Assembly (NCBI GenBank): GCA_905197585.1
Contig: CAJJZO010000144.1
Span: forward strand, 1-5,144
Length of the DNA stretch: 5,144 nt
Reading direction: 5' to 3'
From: an uncultured Collinsella sp.
GTDB lineage: Bacteria; Actinomycetota; Coriobacteriia; Coriobacteriales; Coriobacteriaceae
A program made the translations under genes and the position numbers. The notes under the pieces are model-generated. The model was not told the DNA's origin, made no database searches, and saw nothing but the letters and a program-made list of their open reading frames with translations. Shown one piece after another: positions 1-5,144 of this stretch; position 1 is the stretch's first letter, and each line of letters starts with the position of its first letter.

Positions 1-675
1 GGTATCGATGCCAGCCTGTATGATGCCGCGGGCGTCGAGCACGACCGTCGTGGCCGTCTTGCCGCCACCTCCACCGGTGTCGAGGGCGTCTGGGCTGCGG
101 GCGACTGTCGTCGCGGTCCGGCCACCGTGGTCGAGGCTATTGCCGACGCCGCCGAAGTCGCCCGCGCCATCGCTGGCGTGGACTTTAACAAGTACGCCGA
201 CTGCAAAGAGCAGGCCGGTCGCGAGGACACCTGCTACGAGCGCAAGGGGTCGCTGTGCCGCGACAAGCGCAACTGCACCAAGACCCGCTGCCTGGGCTGC
301 GGTTCGGTGTGCGAGGTCTGCTGCGACGTGTGCCCCAACCGCGCCAACGTTGCCATCAAGGTGCCGGGCCTGGCCAAGCATCAGGTCGTTCATGTCGACG
401 GCATGTGCAACGAGTGCGGCAACTGCGCCGTGTTCTGCCCCTACCAGGAGGGTCGTCCCTACAAGGACAAACTCACCCTGTTCTGGAGCGAGGAGGACAT
501 GGAGAACTCCGAGAATGAGGGCTTCCTGGCCGTGGACGAGGACCACGTTAAGGTCCGCGTCGCCGGCACGGTCCGCACCGTCTCGGTCGATGCCGTCAAC
601 ACCGGTCTGCCCGAGGCCGTCCGCCTGACCATCAGGGCCGTGCGCGACAACTATTCGTACCTTCTTAAGAAATAG
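1..675 (+). CDS. ygfK: YgfK-type FAD/Fe-S oxidoreductase (putative selenate reductase subunit YgfK family), C-terminal part
   Basis: This is the last 224 codons of a protein whose 5' end lies outside the window; the reading frame is open from base 1, so the internal GTG at 127 is not a real start. YgfK proteins are about 1000 residues and combine a GltD-like FAD/NAD(P)-binding region with iron-sulfur domains. Visible here at window residues 30-50 is the closing motif of the pyridine-nucleotide-disulfide-oxidoreductase fold (VWAAGDCRRGPATVVEAI), which contacts FAD. A cysteine cluster follows at residues 97-111 (CxxCxxxCxxCCxxCP, then NRANVAI), and a classic CxxCxxCxxxCP motif at 136-147. Together these suggest two [4Fe-4S] clusters, with further cysteines at 68, 78, 86 and 92. 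The family sits beside molybdenum hydroxylases in E. coli and clostridia and in gut purine-degradation clusters. Its inferred role here is cytoplasmic electron transfer between NAD(P)H/flavin and the downstream ferredoxin and hydroxylase. Selenate reduction is a historical label, not shown. An unrelated glutamate-synthase small-subunit-like protein is less likely because of the C-terminal Fe-S arrangement. Confidence 0.87.
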   Translation, partial: GIDASLYDAAGVEHDRRGRLAATSTGVEGVWAAGDCRRGPATVVEAIADAAEVARAIAGVDFNKYADCKEQAGREDTCYERKGSLCRDKRNCTKTRCLGCGSVCEVCCDVCPNRANVAIKVPGLAKHQVVHVDGMCNECGNCAVFCPYQEGRPYKDKLTLFWSEEDMENSENEGFLAVDEDHVKVRVAGTVRTVSVDAVNTGLPEAVRLTIRAVRDNYSYLLKK

Positions 676-680
676 GCGAG
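675..680 (+). promoter_or_regulatory. weak ribosome binding site for the ferredoxin gene
   Basis: GGCGAG overlaps the last base of the upstream stop codon and ends 6 bases before the ATG at 687. It is only a partial match to GGAGG. The weak site and the 11-bp gap suggest that translation of the ferredoxin gene is coupled to the upstream ygfK reading frame. Confidence 0.4.
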
Positions 681-686
681 TCTCTT

Positions 687-1166
687 ATGGCCAAATCCAT
701 TCAACATCACGTGGCCTACGTTGCCTGCGGAAGCGGCTGTGCTTCCGCAGGCGGCGACGCCCGCTGCAGCGAAGGCTGCATTGGCTGTGGCGCCTGCGTT
801 ACGGCCTGCCCCCACGGTGCCATCGCGCTGGTCGACGGCGTCGCCCGTGTGGACCGCTCCAAGTGCACGGGCTGTGGCCTGTGCGGCATGGCGTGCCCGC
901 AGCGCGTGATTGCCTTCGTTCCCGGCTACCAGAACATCCTGGTGCGCTGCAACAACACCGATAAGGGCGCCATTGCGCGCAAGATCTGCGACACCAGCTG
1001 CATCGGTTGCGGCATGTGCGCCAAAAAGTGCCCTGCCGGCGCTATCCGCATCGAGGACAACTGCGCCCATATCGACGGCACGGACTGCCTGTCGTGCGGC
1101 ATGTGCGCCGTCGTCTGCCCGCATGGCGCCATCCACGATCGCACCGGCATTGCCGCCGGCGTGTAG
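687..1166 (+). CDS. four-cluster [4Fe-4S] ferredoxin, RnfB-like
   Basis: This 159-residue cytoplasmic protein has 22 cysteines. Four canonical CxxCxxCxxxCP motifs are visible at residues 31-42, 60-71, 105-116 and 134-145, each followed by a hydrophobic strand such as HGAI or AGAI. That is enough for four [4Fe-4S] clusters in two ferredoxin-like pairs. The linker between the pairs (VRCNNTDKGAIARKIC, residues 86-101) and the N-terminus (HHVAYVACGSGC) resemble the C-terminal ferredoxin region of RnfB, the Rnf-complex subunit. However, the membrane anchor found in RnfB is absent and there is no signal peptide or transmembrane segment. The ATG at 687 is chosen because it is the first in-frame start after the upstream stop, 11 bp away. 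The gene lies between ygfK and the molybdenum hydroxylase, with a 12-bp gap to the latter, so it most likely carries electrons between them. Extra cysteines at 14, 18, 27, 88, 101 and 126 could bind another centre or be structural. The Fe-S protein call is secure; the electron partner is inferred. Confidence 0.9.
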   Translation: MAKSIQHHVAYVACGSGCASAGGDARCSEGCIGCGACVTACPHGAIALVDGVARVDRSKCTGCGLCGMACPQRVIAFVPGYQNILVRCNNTDKGAIARKICDTSCIGCGMCAKKCPAGAIRIEDNCAHIDGTDCLSCGMCAVVCPHGAIHDRTGIAAGV

Positions 1167-1171
1167 AAGGG
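1166..1171 (+). promoter_or_regulatory. ribosome binding site of the molybdenum hydroxylase
   Basis: GAAGGG begins on the last base of the ferredoxin stop codon and lies 7 bases before the ATG at 1179. It is a better Shine-Dalgarno match than the one before the ferredoxin gene. It supports the ATG at 1179 as the start, since the protein then begins directly with the first strand of the 2Fe-2S domain. Confidence 0.65.
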
Positions 1172-1178
1172 AATCACC

Positions 1179-3956
1179 ATGGCACAGGAATTCACTTTTA
1201 CCGTTAACGGCATCGAGCGTACGACGACCCAAAATAAACCGCTGCTGCGCTACCTGCGCGACGACCTGCATATCCATTCCGCCAAGGACGGCTGCTCCGA
1301 GGGCGCATGCGGTACCTGCACCATCCATGTGGACGGTGCGGCCGTCAAGGCGTGCGTGCTGACCACCGCGCTTGCCGCCGGCCGCAACATCGTGACCGTC
1401 GAGGGCCTGCCCGAGAACGTGCGCGAGGCGTTTGTGTACGCCTTTGGCGCCGTGGGCGCCGTGCAGTGCGGCTTTTGTATCCCCGGTATGGTCATGGCGG
1501 GTGCAGCGCTCATCGCCGAGGATCCCGAGCCTACCGAGGAGCAGATCAAGTACGCCATCCGTGGCAATGTCTGCCGCTGCACCGGCTACAAAAAGATTAT
1601 CGAGGGCATTGCGCTGGCCGCTGCGGTGCTCCGCGGCGAAAAGCAGATCGACGAGGATCTGGAGCGCGGCGACGACTACGGCGTGGGCAAGCGCGCCTTC
1701 CGTATTGACGTGCGCAAGAAGGTGCTCGGCGAGGGCAAGTACCCCGACGACATCGACGAGATCGACCAGCCGGGCCTGACCTACGCCAGCGCCGTGCGCT
1801 CCAAGTATCCGCGTGCCCGCGTGCTCTCCATCGATACCTCCAAGGCCGAGGCCCTGCCCGGTGTGGTGGGCATCCTGCGCGCCGAGGACGTGCCGGTCAA
1901 CCAGGTCGGCCACCTTATCCAGGACTGGGACGTCATGATTGCCCAGGGCGATATCACCCGCTGCGTGGGCGATGCCATCGTGCTGGTGGTTGCCGAGGAC
2001 GAGGCGACGCTCGAGAAGGCCAAGAAGCTCGTAAAGATTGATTACGAGCCGCTGGAGCCCGTGCGCAACATCGCCGAGGCCAGGTCTGCCGACGCCCCGC
2101 GCCTGCACGACAGCTTCTTTGCTTTTGGCAACACGGTGGAGCTCAAGGACAACGTGTGCCAGAGCCGTCACGTGACGCGCGGTGACGCCGCCAAGGCGCT
2201 GGCCGAAAGCGCGTTTACCGTGACACAGCGCTTTACCACGCCCTTTACCGAGCATGCCTTCTTGGAGCCCGAGTGCGCCGTGGCCTTCCCGTACAAGAAC
2301 GGCGTCAAGGTGCAGTCGACCGACCAGGGCGCCTACGATACGCGCAAAGAGTGCGCCCACATGTTTGGCTGGGACAACGAGCCCGAGCGCGTGGTCGTCG
2401 AGACCATGCTCGTGGGCGGCGGCTTTGGCGGTAAGGAGGACGTTTCGGTCCAGCACCTGGCCGCGCTTGCTGCCTATAAGCTCCAGCGTCCTGTGAAGTG
2501 CAAGCTCACGCGCGCCGAGTCACTCGCGTTCCATCCCAAGCGCCACGCCATGGACGGCACCTTTACGCTGGGTTGCGACGCCGAGGGCAACTTTACCGGC
2601 CTGGATTGCGAGATCAACTTTGATACCGGCGCCTACGCTTCGCTGTGCGGCCCGGTGCTCGAGCGCGCCTGCACGCATGCCGTCGGCCCCTACAAGTACC
2701 AGAACACCGACATTCGCGGTTTTGGCTACTACACCAACAACCCGCCCGCCGGCGCGTACCGCGGCTTTGGCGTCTGCCAGTCCGAGTTTGCGCTCGAGAG
2801 CCTGATCGACCTGCTGGCCGAGAAGGTCGGCCTGGATCCGTGGGAGATCCGCTACCGTAACGCTATCGAGCCGGGCGAGGTTTTGCCCAACGGCCAGATT
2901 GCCGATTGCTCCACGGCGCTTAAGGAGACGCTGCTCGAGGTCAAGGATGCCTACTACGCGCATCCCGGACACGCCGGTATCGCCTGCGCCATGAAGAACG
3001 CTGGCGTGGGCGTTGGCCTGCCCGATGCCGGCCGCTGCAAGATTCGCGTCGAGAACGGCGTGGCCGTGGTCTATGCCGCCACGTCCGACATCGGCCAGGG
3101 CTGCAATACCGTCTTTTTGCAGGACGTTGCCGAGGCCTGCGGTCTGCCGCTGAGCTGCATTGCCAACGGCGAGTGCTCCACCGAGAACGCTCCCGACTCC
3201 GGCACCACGTCTGGCTCGCGTCAGACGGTCGTGACCGGCGAGGCCGTGCGCGGTGCCGCCTTCCTGCTGCGCGATGCCATGCTTGACATCGAGGCCGGCA
3301 AGTCTGCGCCCGCCGCTCCCGTGAATGCGCATGGCGACGGCGTCAAGATCGAGTACGACGACGGTCACGCCTATCAGCTGCACACGCAGGAGCTCGTCGC
3401 CGGCCAGGGTATGCATCCTCAGGATCCCGCGGCTGCCATCAAGGCGCTCGAGGGATGCGAGTTTGGCTACGTGTACCTGGAGCCGACCGACAAGCTGGGC
3501 GCCGACGTTCCCAACCCCAAGAGCCACATCTGCTACGGGTTTGCCACGCATGTGGTCATTCTGGATGATGACGGCCGCGTGAGCGAGGTCTATGCCGCGC
3601 ACGATTCCGGCAAGGTGGCCAACCCCATCTCCATCCAGGGTCAGATCGAAGGCGGCGTGCTCATGGGTATGGGCTATGCGCTTACCGAGGACTGGCCGCT
3701 CAAGGACTGCGTACCCCAGGCAAGGTACGGTACGCTCGGGCTGTTCCGTGCGCCCGAGATTCCGGATATCCATGCCATCTACGTGGAGAAGGATGAGCTG
3801 CTGCCCGTGGCATACGGCGGCAAGGGCATCGGCGAGATCGCAACGATCCCCACGGCGCCCGCCGTACAGAATGCCTACCGCGCGTTTGACGGCAAGCTGC
3901 GTCCAAATCTGCCCATGGCGGATACGCCCTACAGCCGCGCCCGCAATCGCGGGTAG
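1179..3956 (+). CDS. xdh: molybdenum-containing purine hydroxylase, selenium-dependent xanthine dehydrogenase / XdhD type
   Basis: This complete 925-residue cytoplasmic enzyme of the xanthine oxidase family hydroxylates a purine (xanthine or a relative) at a Mo-pterin centre. The domains in order are a plant-type [2Fe-2S] ferredoxin fold with Cys39, 44, 47 and 59 (CSEGACGTC), a helical [2Fe-2S] domain with Cys97, 100, 132 and 134 (QCGFC and CRCTGYKK), an aldehyde-oxidase a/b hammerhead domain at about 170-290, and molybdopterin-binding domains to the C-terminus. Cofactor and active-site signatures are VGGGFGGKED at 412-421, GAYRGFG at 525-531, TSDIGQG at 635-641, PDSGTTSGSRQT at 672-683 and GGKGIGE at 880-886. 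Glu886 aligns with the catalytic base of the family. There is no FAD domain, unlike eukaryotic XDH, and no FAD-subunit gene nearby. The fused 2Fe-2S/Mo layout next to ygfK is typical of the Se-dependent XDH and E. coli XdhD groups (roughly 850-960 residues, from memory). Selenium in such enzymes is a labile ligand, not selenocysteine, so it cannot be read from sequence. The exact substrate (xanthine, hypoxanthine, purine, nicotinate-like) is inferred. Confidence 0.9.
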   Translation: MAQEFTFTVNGIERTTTQNKPLLRYLRDDLHIHSAKDGCSEGACGTCTIHVDGAAVKACVLTTALAAGRNIVTVEGLPENVREAFVYAFGAVGAVQCGFCIPGMVMAGAALIAEDPEPTEEQIKYAIRGNVCRCTGYKKIIEGIALAAAVLRGEKQIDEDLERGDDYGVGKRAFRIDVRKKVLGEGKYPDDIDEIDQPGLTYASAVRSKYPRARVLSIDTSKAEALPGVVGILRAEDVPVNQVGHLIQDWDVMIAQGDITRCVGDAIVLVVAEDEATLEKAKKLVKIDYEPLEPVRNIAEARSADAPRLHDSFFAFGNTVELKDNVCQSRHVTRGDAAKALAESAFTVTQRFTTPFTEHAFLEPECAVAFPYKNGVKVQSTDQGAYDTRKECAHMFGWDNEPERVVVETMLVGGGFGGKEDVSVQHLAALAAYKLQRPVKCKLTRAESLAFHPKRHAMDGTFTLGCDAEGNFTGLDCEINFDTGAYASLCGPVLERACTHAVGPYKYQNTDIRGFGYYTNNPPAGAYRGFGVCQSEFALESLIDLLAEKVGLDPWEIRYRNAIEPGEVLPNGQIADCSTALKETLLEVKDAYYAHPGHAGIACAMKNAGVGVGLPDAGRCKIRVENGVAVVYAATSDIGQGCNTVFLQDVAEACGLPLSCIANGECSTENAPDSGTTSGSRQTVVTGEAVRGAAFLLRDAMLDIEAGKSAPAAPVNAHGDGVKIEYDDGHAYQLHTQELVAGQGMHPQDPAAAIKALEGCEFGYVYLEPTDKLGADVPNPKSHICYGFATHVVILDDDGRVSEVYAAHDSGKVANPISIQGQIEGGVLMGMGYALTEDWPLKDCVPQARYGTLGLFRAPEIPDIHAIYVEKDELLPVAYGGKGIGEIATIPTAPAVQNAYRAFDGKLRPNLPMADTPYSRARNRG

Positions 3957-3960
3957 GGTA

Positions 3961-3998
3961 GAGCGCGGACGGCCATTGCTGACGAGCTGTTCGCGCTC
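3961..3998 (+). other. strong stem-loop directly after the hydroxylase stop codon
   Basis: Bases 3961-3973 (GAGCGCGGACGGC) can pair with 3986-3998 (GCTGTTCGCGCTC) to give an uninterrupted 13-bp stem, 11 Watson-Crick and 2 G-U pairs, around a 12-base loop. It begins 4 bases after the TAG. The sequence that follows (AGCATCAACTAC) has no T-tract, so this is not a standard terminator. It may protect the mRNA 3' end from exonucleases together with the terminator 28 bp downstream, or act as an RNA-protein site. The stem is seen in the sequence; the role is inferred. Confidence 0.55.
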
Positions 3999-4025
3999 AG
4001 CATCAACTACATACGCTGCGCCTTT

Positions 4026-4061
4026 GGCCCCGACTCCATCGCGAGCCGGGGCCTTTTGTTT
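4026..4061 (+). terminator. intrinsic (rho-independent) terminator of the purine hydroxylase operon
   Basis: GGCCCCG at 4026-4032 pairs perfectly with CGGGGCC at 4047-4053. An inner CTC/GAG pairing (4034-4036 with 4043-4045) extends the stem after one mismatch. TTTTGTTT follows at 4054-4061. No matching A-tract lies on the other side, so it works for plus-strand transcription only. It ends 70 bp after the terminator-proximal stem-loop start of the hydroxylase 3' region and 5 bases before the repeat array, so most operon transcripts should stop before the array. Confidence 0.85.
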
Positions 4062-4065
4062 GGAG

Positions 4066-4422
4066 CGGAAACTGCATCCCGGATTCAAGCCTCAGAACGG
4101 GTCGTGCTTTCCGGATCGGCCCTCAAGCGGAAACTGCATCCCGGATTCGGCGCTCAGAATGGGATTCGTTTTCCGGTAGAGCCTCTGGCGAAAAGTACGT
4201 CCCGGAATTCGGCTCCAGAGTGGGATGCGCTTTCCGGTTGGAGCTTCAAACGGAAGGCGCATCCCGGAATCCGCGTCTGGAATGGGACACACTTTCCGGA
4301 ACAGCCCTCAACCGGAAACTGCGTCCCAGAATTTCGCTTCAGAGTGGGATGCCGTTTCCGGCTGAACCCTCTGGCGGAAAGTTCATCCCAGAATTGACGC
4401 TCGGAGTGGGACACGGTTTCCG
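4066..4422 (+). repeat. array block A: units 1-6, forward orientation
   Basis: The six units share the centre consensus RGAWTYNNSSCTCAGARY between the arms, and spacers that tend to contain CCCTC. Units 1 and 2 share an identical 23-base stretch (4064-4086 and 4126-4148), the longest exact duplication I noticed in the array, which suggests a recent unit duplication at the operon-proximal end. Unit 3 has the least conserved left arm (CGAAAAGTACGTCCC). Confidence 0.85.
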
Positions 4423-4435
4423 GATGGAACCTCAG

Positions 4436-4607
4436 CGGAAACTGCGCTCCAGCTTGAGCGTCTATTCCGGGATGCGCTTTCCGCTGGGCGGGGACTGCGG
4501 AAAGCGTGTCCCGTTCTAGACCTTGATTCTGGGACACGGTTTCCGCTAGGCATGCCATCTGGAAAGCGCATCCCGTTTTGAGCACTCAATCTGGGACATG
4601 GTTTCCG
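4436..4607 (-). repeat. array block B: units 7-9, inverted relative to units 1-6
   Basis: Read on the minus strand, the 18-base centres of these units match those of block A: unit 7 matches unit 6 at 12 of 18 positions, and units 8 and 9 each match unit 1 at 12 of 18. Read on the plus strand, unit 7 matches unit 6 at only 5 and unit 8 matches unit 1 at only 6. The switch therefore falls in the 13-base spacer at 4423-4435. Unit 8 has the best internal pairing of the array, with 14 of 15 arm positions complementary. The left arm of unit 7 is damaged at its inner end (GCTCC instead of ATCCC). Confidence 0.75.
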
Positions 4608-4621
4608 CGGGTGCTGCCAAC

Positions 4622-4636
4622 CGGAAGGTGTGTCCC
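4622..4636. repeat. terminal half unit (unit 10, left arm only)
   Basis: CGGAAGGTGTGTCCC is in register (62 bp after the left arm of unit 9). The expected right arm at about 4655-4669 is absent and replaced by sequence with no similarity. The orientation class cannot be decided. The array ends 36 bp before the stop codon of the minus-strand gene, so a unit may have been lost or the element may end here naturally. Confidence 0.75.
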
Positions 4637-4672
4637 AGTTTGGTGGGCAGGCGGGCATAAGCTCAGCAGCCC

Positions 4673-5144
4673 CTACAGTTCAATATCGTTGAGCCATGTT
4701 GGCAGCGCGGTCTGCCGGATGCCTGCCGTCTGCAGCTTTTTGGCGAACATTCCTGCCGAGCGGACCTCGTTCATGGTAAAGCGCAGTAGAGGGTGACCGT
4801 AGAGCGATAGGTGCGCCTCGCGCTGTCGTTCGGCAACGAGCGCTTCGGCGGTGGTGCGTCCGGCCAACATGGTCTGGTCGGTATATTTGATGAGCCCGTC
4901 GAGCTCGCCCAGCGTGAGTTCCCGCGCCTGGCGCTCCCAGGCAAAGTCCGTTCGTATGGGCTTGGCCGAATCGAAGGGGTCCGTCAGCTCGTATTGAAGC
5001 CAGTCGGGCGCAAAGCCCGTCTCGATCATGACGGCTCGGGCGACCGATTCCCCGCCGCTCTCGGCGCGGGCGTCGGCATATCGAAGTGTCGTGAGGGCGG
5101 TGCGAATTGCGCGACCATTGCGGGCAGTCGCTCGTTGCTCAACG
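4673..5144 (-). CDS. DUF559/Vsr-like (PD-(D/E)XK-fold) hypothetical protein, C-terminal part
   Basis: These are the last 156 codons of a gene that enters from the right edge; the stop is at 4673-4675. The frame stays open past the Met at 5027-5029 to the window edge, and the residues upstream of it (ADARAESGGESVARAV) continue the family pattern, so that Met is not the start. Recognisable blocks are the ES..ES.AR helix, an RTDFAW strand, ELDGLIKYTD, an AGRTTAEALVAERQRE helix, and GHPLLRFTMNEV near the end. This order is typical of the Vsr-like, DUF559-related C-terminal domain found in many actinobacterial proteins, often after an AbiEi-like antitoxin or winged-helix N-terminal domain, which here would lie outside the window. 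The conserved Asp of RTDFAW and the E-x-D-G-x-x-K segment correspond to the nuclease-fold core, but catalytic activity is not established. No membrane segment or signal is visible. It converges on the purine operon, with the repeat array directly downstream, and has no T-rich terminator of its own. Confidence 0.65.
   Translation of the reverse strand, partial: VEQRATARNGRAIRTALTTLRYADARAESGGESVARAVMIETGFAPDWLQYELTDPFDSAKPIRTDFAWERQARELTLGELDGLIKYTDQTMLAGRTTAEALVAERQREAHLSLYGHPLLRFTMNEVRSAGMFAKKLQTAGIRQTALPTWLNDIEL

Larger units (their letters stand above)
4066..4636. repeat. tandem array of nine and a half 48-bp imperfect-dyad units, 61-62 bp period
   Basis: This fills most of the 716-bp gene-free stretch between the operon and the minus-strand gene. 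Complete units are 4066-4113, 4128-4175, 4189-4236, 4251-4298, 4313-4360, 4375-4422, 4436-4483, 4498-4545 and 4560-4607; a lone left arm is at 4622-4636. Each unit has a 15-base left arm (consensus CGGAAACTGCATCCC), an 18-base centre, and a 15-base right arm that is the inverse (GGGAYRCGSTTTCCG). Units are joined by 13-14 base spacers. CGGAAA and TCCC are the most conserved parts; arm positions 7-11 vary, mostly as GCATCCC-type or GTGTCCC-type cores. Every complete unit is exactly 48 bp in spite of many substitutions. Because 62 is not a multiple of 3 the reading frame rotates each unit, so the stop-free stretches here are not genes. It is not a CRISPR: the repeats are degenerate and the spacers short and similar. 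The alternating orientation recalls BIME/REP arrays. The family is not recognised. Confidence 0.93.

Noticed and set aside
127..675. Separate small ferredoxin gene starting at GTG 127
   Set aside because: The frame is open to base 1 and the residues before the GTG form the FAD-binding end motif of YgfK, so this is the tail of a larger protein.
651..2456. 601-codon open frame on the minus strand opposite the ferredoxin and hydroxylase genes
   Set aside because: It lies antisense to two well-supported genes and its translation is low-complexity, rich in Ala, Gly, His, Val and Leu. It results from the G/C-rich third positions of the plus-strand codons.
1179..3956. Selenocysteine-containing enzyme
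   Set aside because: There is no in-frame TGA in the gene. Selenium in this family is inserted as a non-selenocysteine labile ligand.
2520..4088. 522-codon open frame on the minus strand opposite the hydroxylase 3' half
   Set aside because: It is the same antisense effect, and it crosses the operon terminator. No recognisable domain is seen.
4056..4397. Open frames through the repeat array on both strands (for example 4056-4397 plus, 4154-4585 minus)
   Set aside because: Their peptides repeat the array sequence in rotating frames because the 61-62 bp period is not a multiple of 3. A selected repeat protein would keep the frame.
4066..4636. CRISPR array
   Set aside because: The repeats are degenerate dyads of 48 bp, and the 13-14 bp spacers are short and resemble each other. 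No cas gene is in view.
4673..5029. Complete 118-residue protein starting at the Met at 5029
   Set aside because: The frame continues upstream to the window edge with family-like sequence, so the gene is partial and its start is outside the window.

Overview
The window comes from a GC-rich anaerobic bacterium. Strong G/C bias at codon third positions and the relatedness of the 3' minus-strand protein suggest an actinobacterial gut anaerobe of the Coriobacteriia, Collinsella-like. That placement is an inference, not a sequence match.

Bases 1-3956 hold the 3' part of a plus-strand operon for molybdenum-dependent purine (xanthine-type) hydroxylation. It contains (i) the C-terminal end of a YgfK-type flavoprotein/iron-sulfur oxidoreductase, cut by the window edge, (ii) a 159-residue soluble protein with four [4Fe-4S] motifs that resembles the ferredoxin part of RnfB, and (iii) a complete 925-residue hydroxylase that fuses two [2Fe-2S] domains to the molybdopterin-binding domains, as in the selenium-dependent xanthine dehydrogenase / XdhD group. 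The genes are 11-12 bp apart. The likely electron path is purine to Mo centre, to the [2Fe-2S] pair, to the ferredoxin, to YgfK and its flavin/pyridine nucleotide. No FAD subunit of the classical xanthine dehydrogenase type is present in the window.

Bases 3957-4672 have no gene. The region starts with a strong 13-bp stem-loop just after the hydroxylase stop codon, then an intrinsic terminator (4026-4061). Five bases later a striking repeat array begins (4066-4636). It has nine 48-bp imperfect-dyad units plus one half unit, with a 61-62 bp period. The 15-bp half-sites alternate in orientation about every 31 bp. Every complete unit is exactly 48 bp despite considerable substitution. Units 7-9 are inverted relative to units 1-6. 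The arrangement resembles a BIME (mosaic of alternating palindromic units), but I do not recognise the sequence, and it is the most likely undescribed element here.

Bases 4673-5144 hold, on the minus strand, the C-terminal 156 codons of a gene whose 5' end is outside the window. It looks like the DUF559/Vsr-like (PD-(D/E)XK-fold) proteins common in actinobacteria. The array therefore lies between two convergent genes.
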